Below are positions 62,201-64,000 of a DNA stretch of 64,000 nt, piece by piece. A program made the position numbers and the translations under genes. The stretch comes from Hermatobates lingyangjiaoensis (Eukaryota; Arthropoda; Insecta; Hemiptera; Hermatobatidae): assembly GCA_026182355.1 (NCBI GenBank), contig JAPFBL010000035.1, positions 682,001 to 746,000 on the forward strand, written 5' to 3'. Numbering within the stretch: the first letter of the stretch is position 1; every line of letters starts with the position of its first letter. The notes under the pieces are model-generated. The model saw only the letters and a program-made list of their open reading frames with translations, was not told where the DNA came from and did not search any database.

Positions 62201-63300
62201 TGAATTCTCCTGGTTTTAATTTAATCAGATAATATAATCATTTAAATTGTTGCTTACAGTAGCCCTCTTCATCCAACTCTTTTCTAAATTACTTTTTTCG
62301 AGTCGTTTCTTTTTTCCTTCTTCTTTGTGTTCCATTTTGTTATCATCACACTGGCAGTACTAAACATCTCGTGTAATGATACAACAATTTCCTTGTTTAC
62401 TCAATAATTTTCCTAAACAATATTCTACACCAAAATTGTAGATAAACATTAGTCATAGTTTTTTATTTTTGAATTTAACTCTAAACATACACGGTAGTAG
62501 GAAGATGACATACTAATGTAAGCTGAAAAATGTTCAGCTGCTTAGAAAAAAAAACTTAACTTCTAACTTTAGGTGACATGTAAAAAGTACTGAAATATAG
62601 CGCTCAACCATCTAATTTTTTTATTACACTAACTGCTAATTTAAAATATCTTTCGGAGAAAAAAGTGGATAAGACAAGTGGGGAAATTTTTTCAATTTGT
62701 TTCACAGTCAGGGTCTTTTGATTGTGTTCTACTATTTGAGAGGAAACAACATATTATTTCTGCACTAATTATCTTTGACCGTTAAAAGACAAAAAAAAAT
62801 GTGGAATTAAATGAGATGATGGTTGAAACATGTTGGGCAAACTAGCTGAAGTAGAAATGAGGAGATAAGATCTGAGAACCCTATGGTTTATAGAGAGATC
62901 TCGAAATGAGTAGGAGGCATGTTAATGGGGTGCAGAGCAAGACTGTTAACTGTACTGGTAACTAGGGCAGTGATCACTGCCAGGTGGCTTATTTCCCCCA
63001 GTGCAGTATTACAGACGGCGAAGCATGCCCAAATCCACTCATTGCAATCTAGACCTCAATCTAACCAATCTTCAATTAATCCAGAGTTGCAATACTCCGA
63101 AGAATGTATTCGTGACAAATTATTGATCCATTACTTTTGAAAGTGTGAAAGACAAAGCTGAATTCCTTTCGTGTCAAGTACCAAATCGACAATTCAAGCT
63201 GGCAAAGTAAACCACCTAATATATCTCCGTACTGGTAGAGAAGAATATCCCTTCCTTCCACTCACTCTTAATTCTTCGTTATTTCCTTTATATATTTCCT
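59300..63300. other. no gene seen; short duplicated block only
   Basis: No supported exon. A block of about 75 bp (AAGCT-AGCCTTGTCATAGAGCTT...CATCCTTTAATATCCATGC) occurs at 60615-60690 and again at 61093-61167. At 60058-60115 a lone CTGATGATGACTGATGTAGAAATATC resembles a family B arm. Confidence 0.6.
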
Positions 63301-63369
63301 TTCATCCTTTTGACCCTATATTCTTTTTTCATTATTATTAATCAACTTCCCTCTTTCCATCCATCTTCT

Positions 63370-63373
<4 letters not shown>

Positions 63374-63406
<33 letters not shown>

Positions 63407-63495
63407 CTTAATAAATAGAAAGACGATCCAAAGTGGACACAATACGAGTTCAAAGACGAAGAAGAGTAACAAACAGAGTAAAGAAACACATTTGT
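63374..63495. repeat. (TA)n followed by family Y arm
   Basis: (TA)n at 63374-63402, then AAAGACGATCCAAAGTGGACAC and AGAGTAACAAACAGAGTAAAG, matching 35035-35110 and, inverted in part, the first 55 bases of the window. Confidence 0.8.
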
Positions 63496-64000
63496 AAATG
63501 AGATACACTGAAAGGCCTCAGAGCATTTATTTCTATTGTTTTCCTTTTTTCATTATGGTTTAAACTTCATATATATATATATATATATATCATATGAGTG
63601 TGTGTGATAGTATAAGTGTATTGATGAATGTGTATGTATGCATACTAATTTAGTTATTGCACTTTAAACACTATGGATGTTCAAAGACTATTGTTAAACG
63701 AAAGCTTTCCTCTAATATGCTTATATTAGAATATGCTTTTCAAGCTTTTGACTAAGGTTTTTTCATCTTCAGGCCTTCGTATTTAATTTCATTCTAGGTC
63801 TTTGTATATTTTCACGTACGTCATCCCAAAAACATTCTGTTGATTTGGGGTTTTCATAGCAATTTTTATACCAGAATTTCTTTCTAAGAAATTAAAGGTT
63901 TTTTTAATTTTTTTGGACAGATGTTATACAAATGGAAACAATGCATGAATAGTATTCAACTCATTTTTGTATTAGTTAGTTATTATTATAAAAATCGAAT

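Overview
The window is animal nuclear DNA, very AT-rich, with spliced genes, long introns, (TA)n microsatellites and many transposable-element remains. A Hippo kinase C-terminus, a furin-cleaved ZP-domain membrane protein, an intact mariner, hAT fragments and Penelope-like (PLE) sequence fit an arthropod, most likely an insect. The order cannot be fixed from sequence alone. No bacterial-type features are present.

Two host genes can be read. (1) 117-8298 (+) holds the last four coding exons of a Hippo/MST1-2 kinase (hpo). They encode the linker and the SARAH domain; the kinase-domain exons lie to the left of the window. The introns hold a 570-bp inverted repeat, a hAT element with an 8-bp target-site duplication, a decayed Tigger-type transposase and a tRNA-derived SINE. 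After the normal stop codon the same frame stays open for 161 more codons (8299-8781), which is the most unusual gene-level signal here. (2) 42690-28527 (-) holds the last six coding exons of a ZP-domain protein. They give 316 residues with consistent splice phases: ZP module, RRRR cleavage site, transmembrane segment and short tail. Its first exons lie at higher coordinates, probably outside the window.

The rest is repeat-dominated. From 3.8 to 23.7 kb, and again around 32.5, 34.8, 43.3 and 56-58 kb, there are many long palindromes, two of them with perfect arms of 113 and 115 bp. They usually end in (TA)n. Several families with unrelated arms share a layout of CTGANGA, a short stem with compensating changes, then GAAA, always pointing outward from the centre. 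This resembles the core of the hammerhead ribozymes known from PLEs. A 5'-truncated PLE with RT and GIY-YIG domains (56157-57760) has the same head-to-head layout with outward 3' ends, so the palindromes may be non-autonomous relatives.

Other elements are an intact mariner with TA duplication and TIRs (40117-41430), a Ty3/gypsy protease fragment (37266-37860), non-LTR remnants, two SINE copies, a 0.65-kb dispersed direct repeat (43.8 and 49.6 kb) and a 160-bp tandem duplication (45.3 kb). About 19.0-23.2, 24.7-26.4, 46.0-47.9, 53.0-54.6 and 59.3-63.3 kb hold no gene that I can support.
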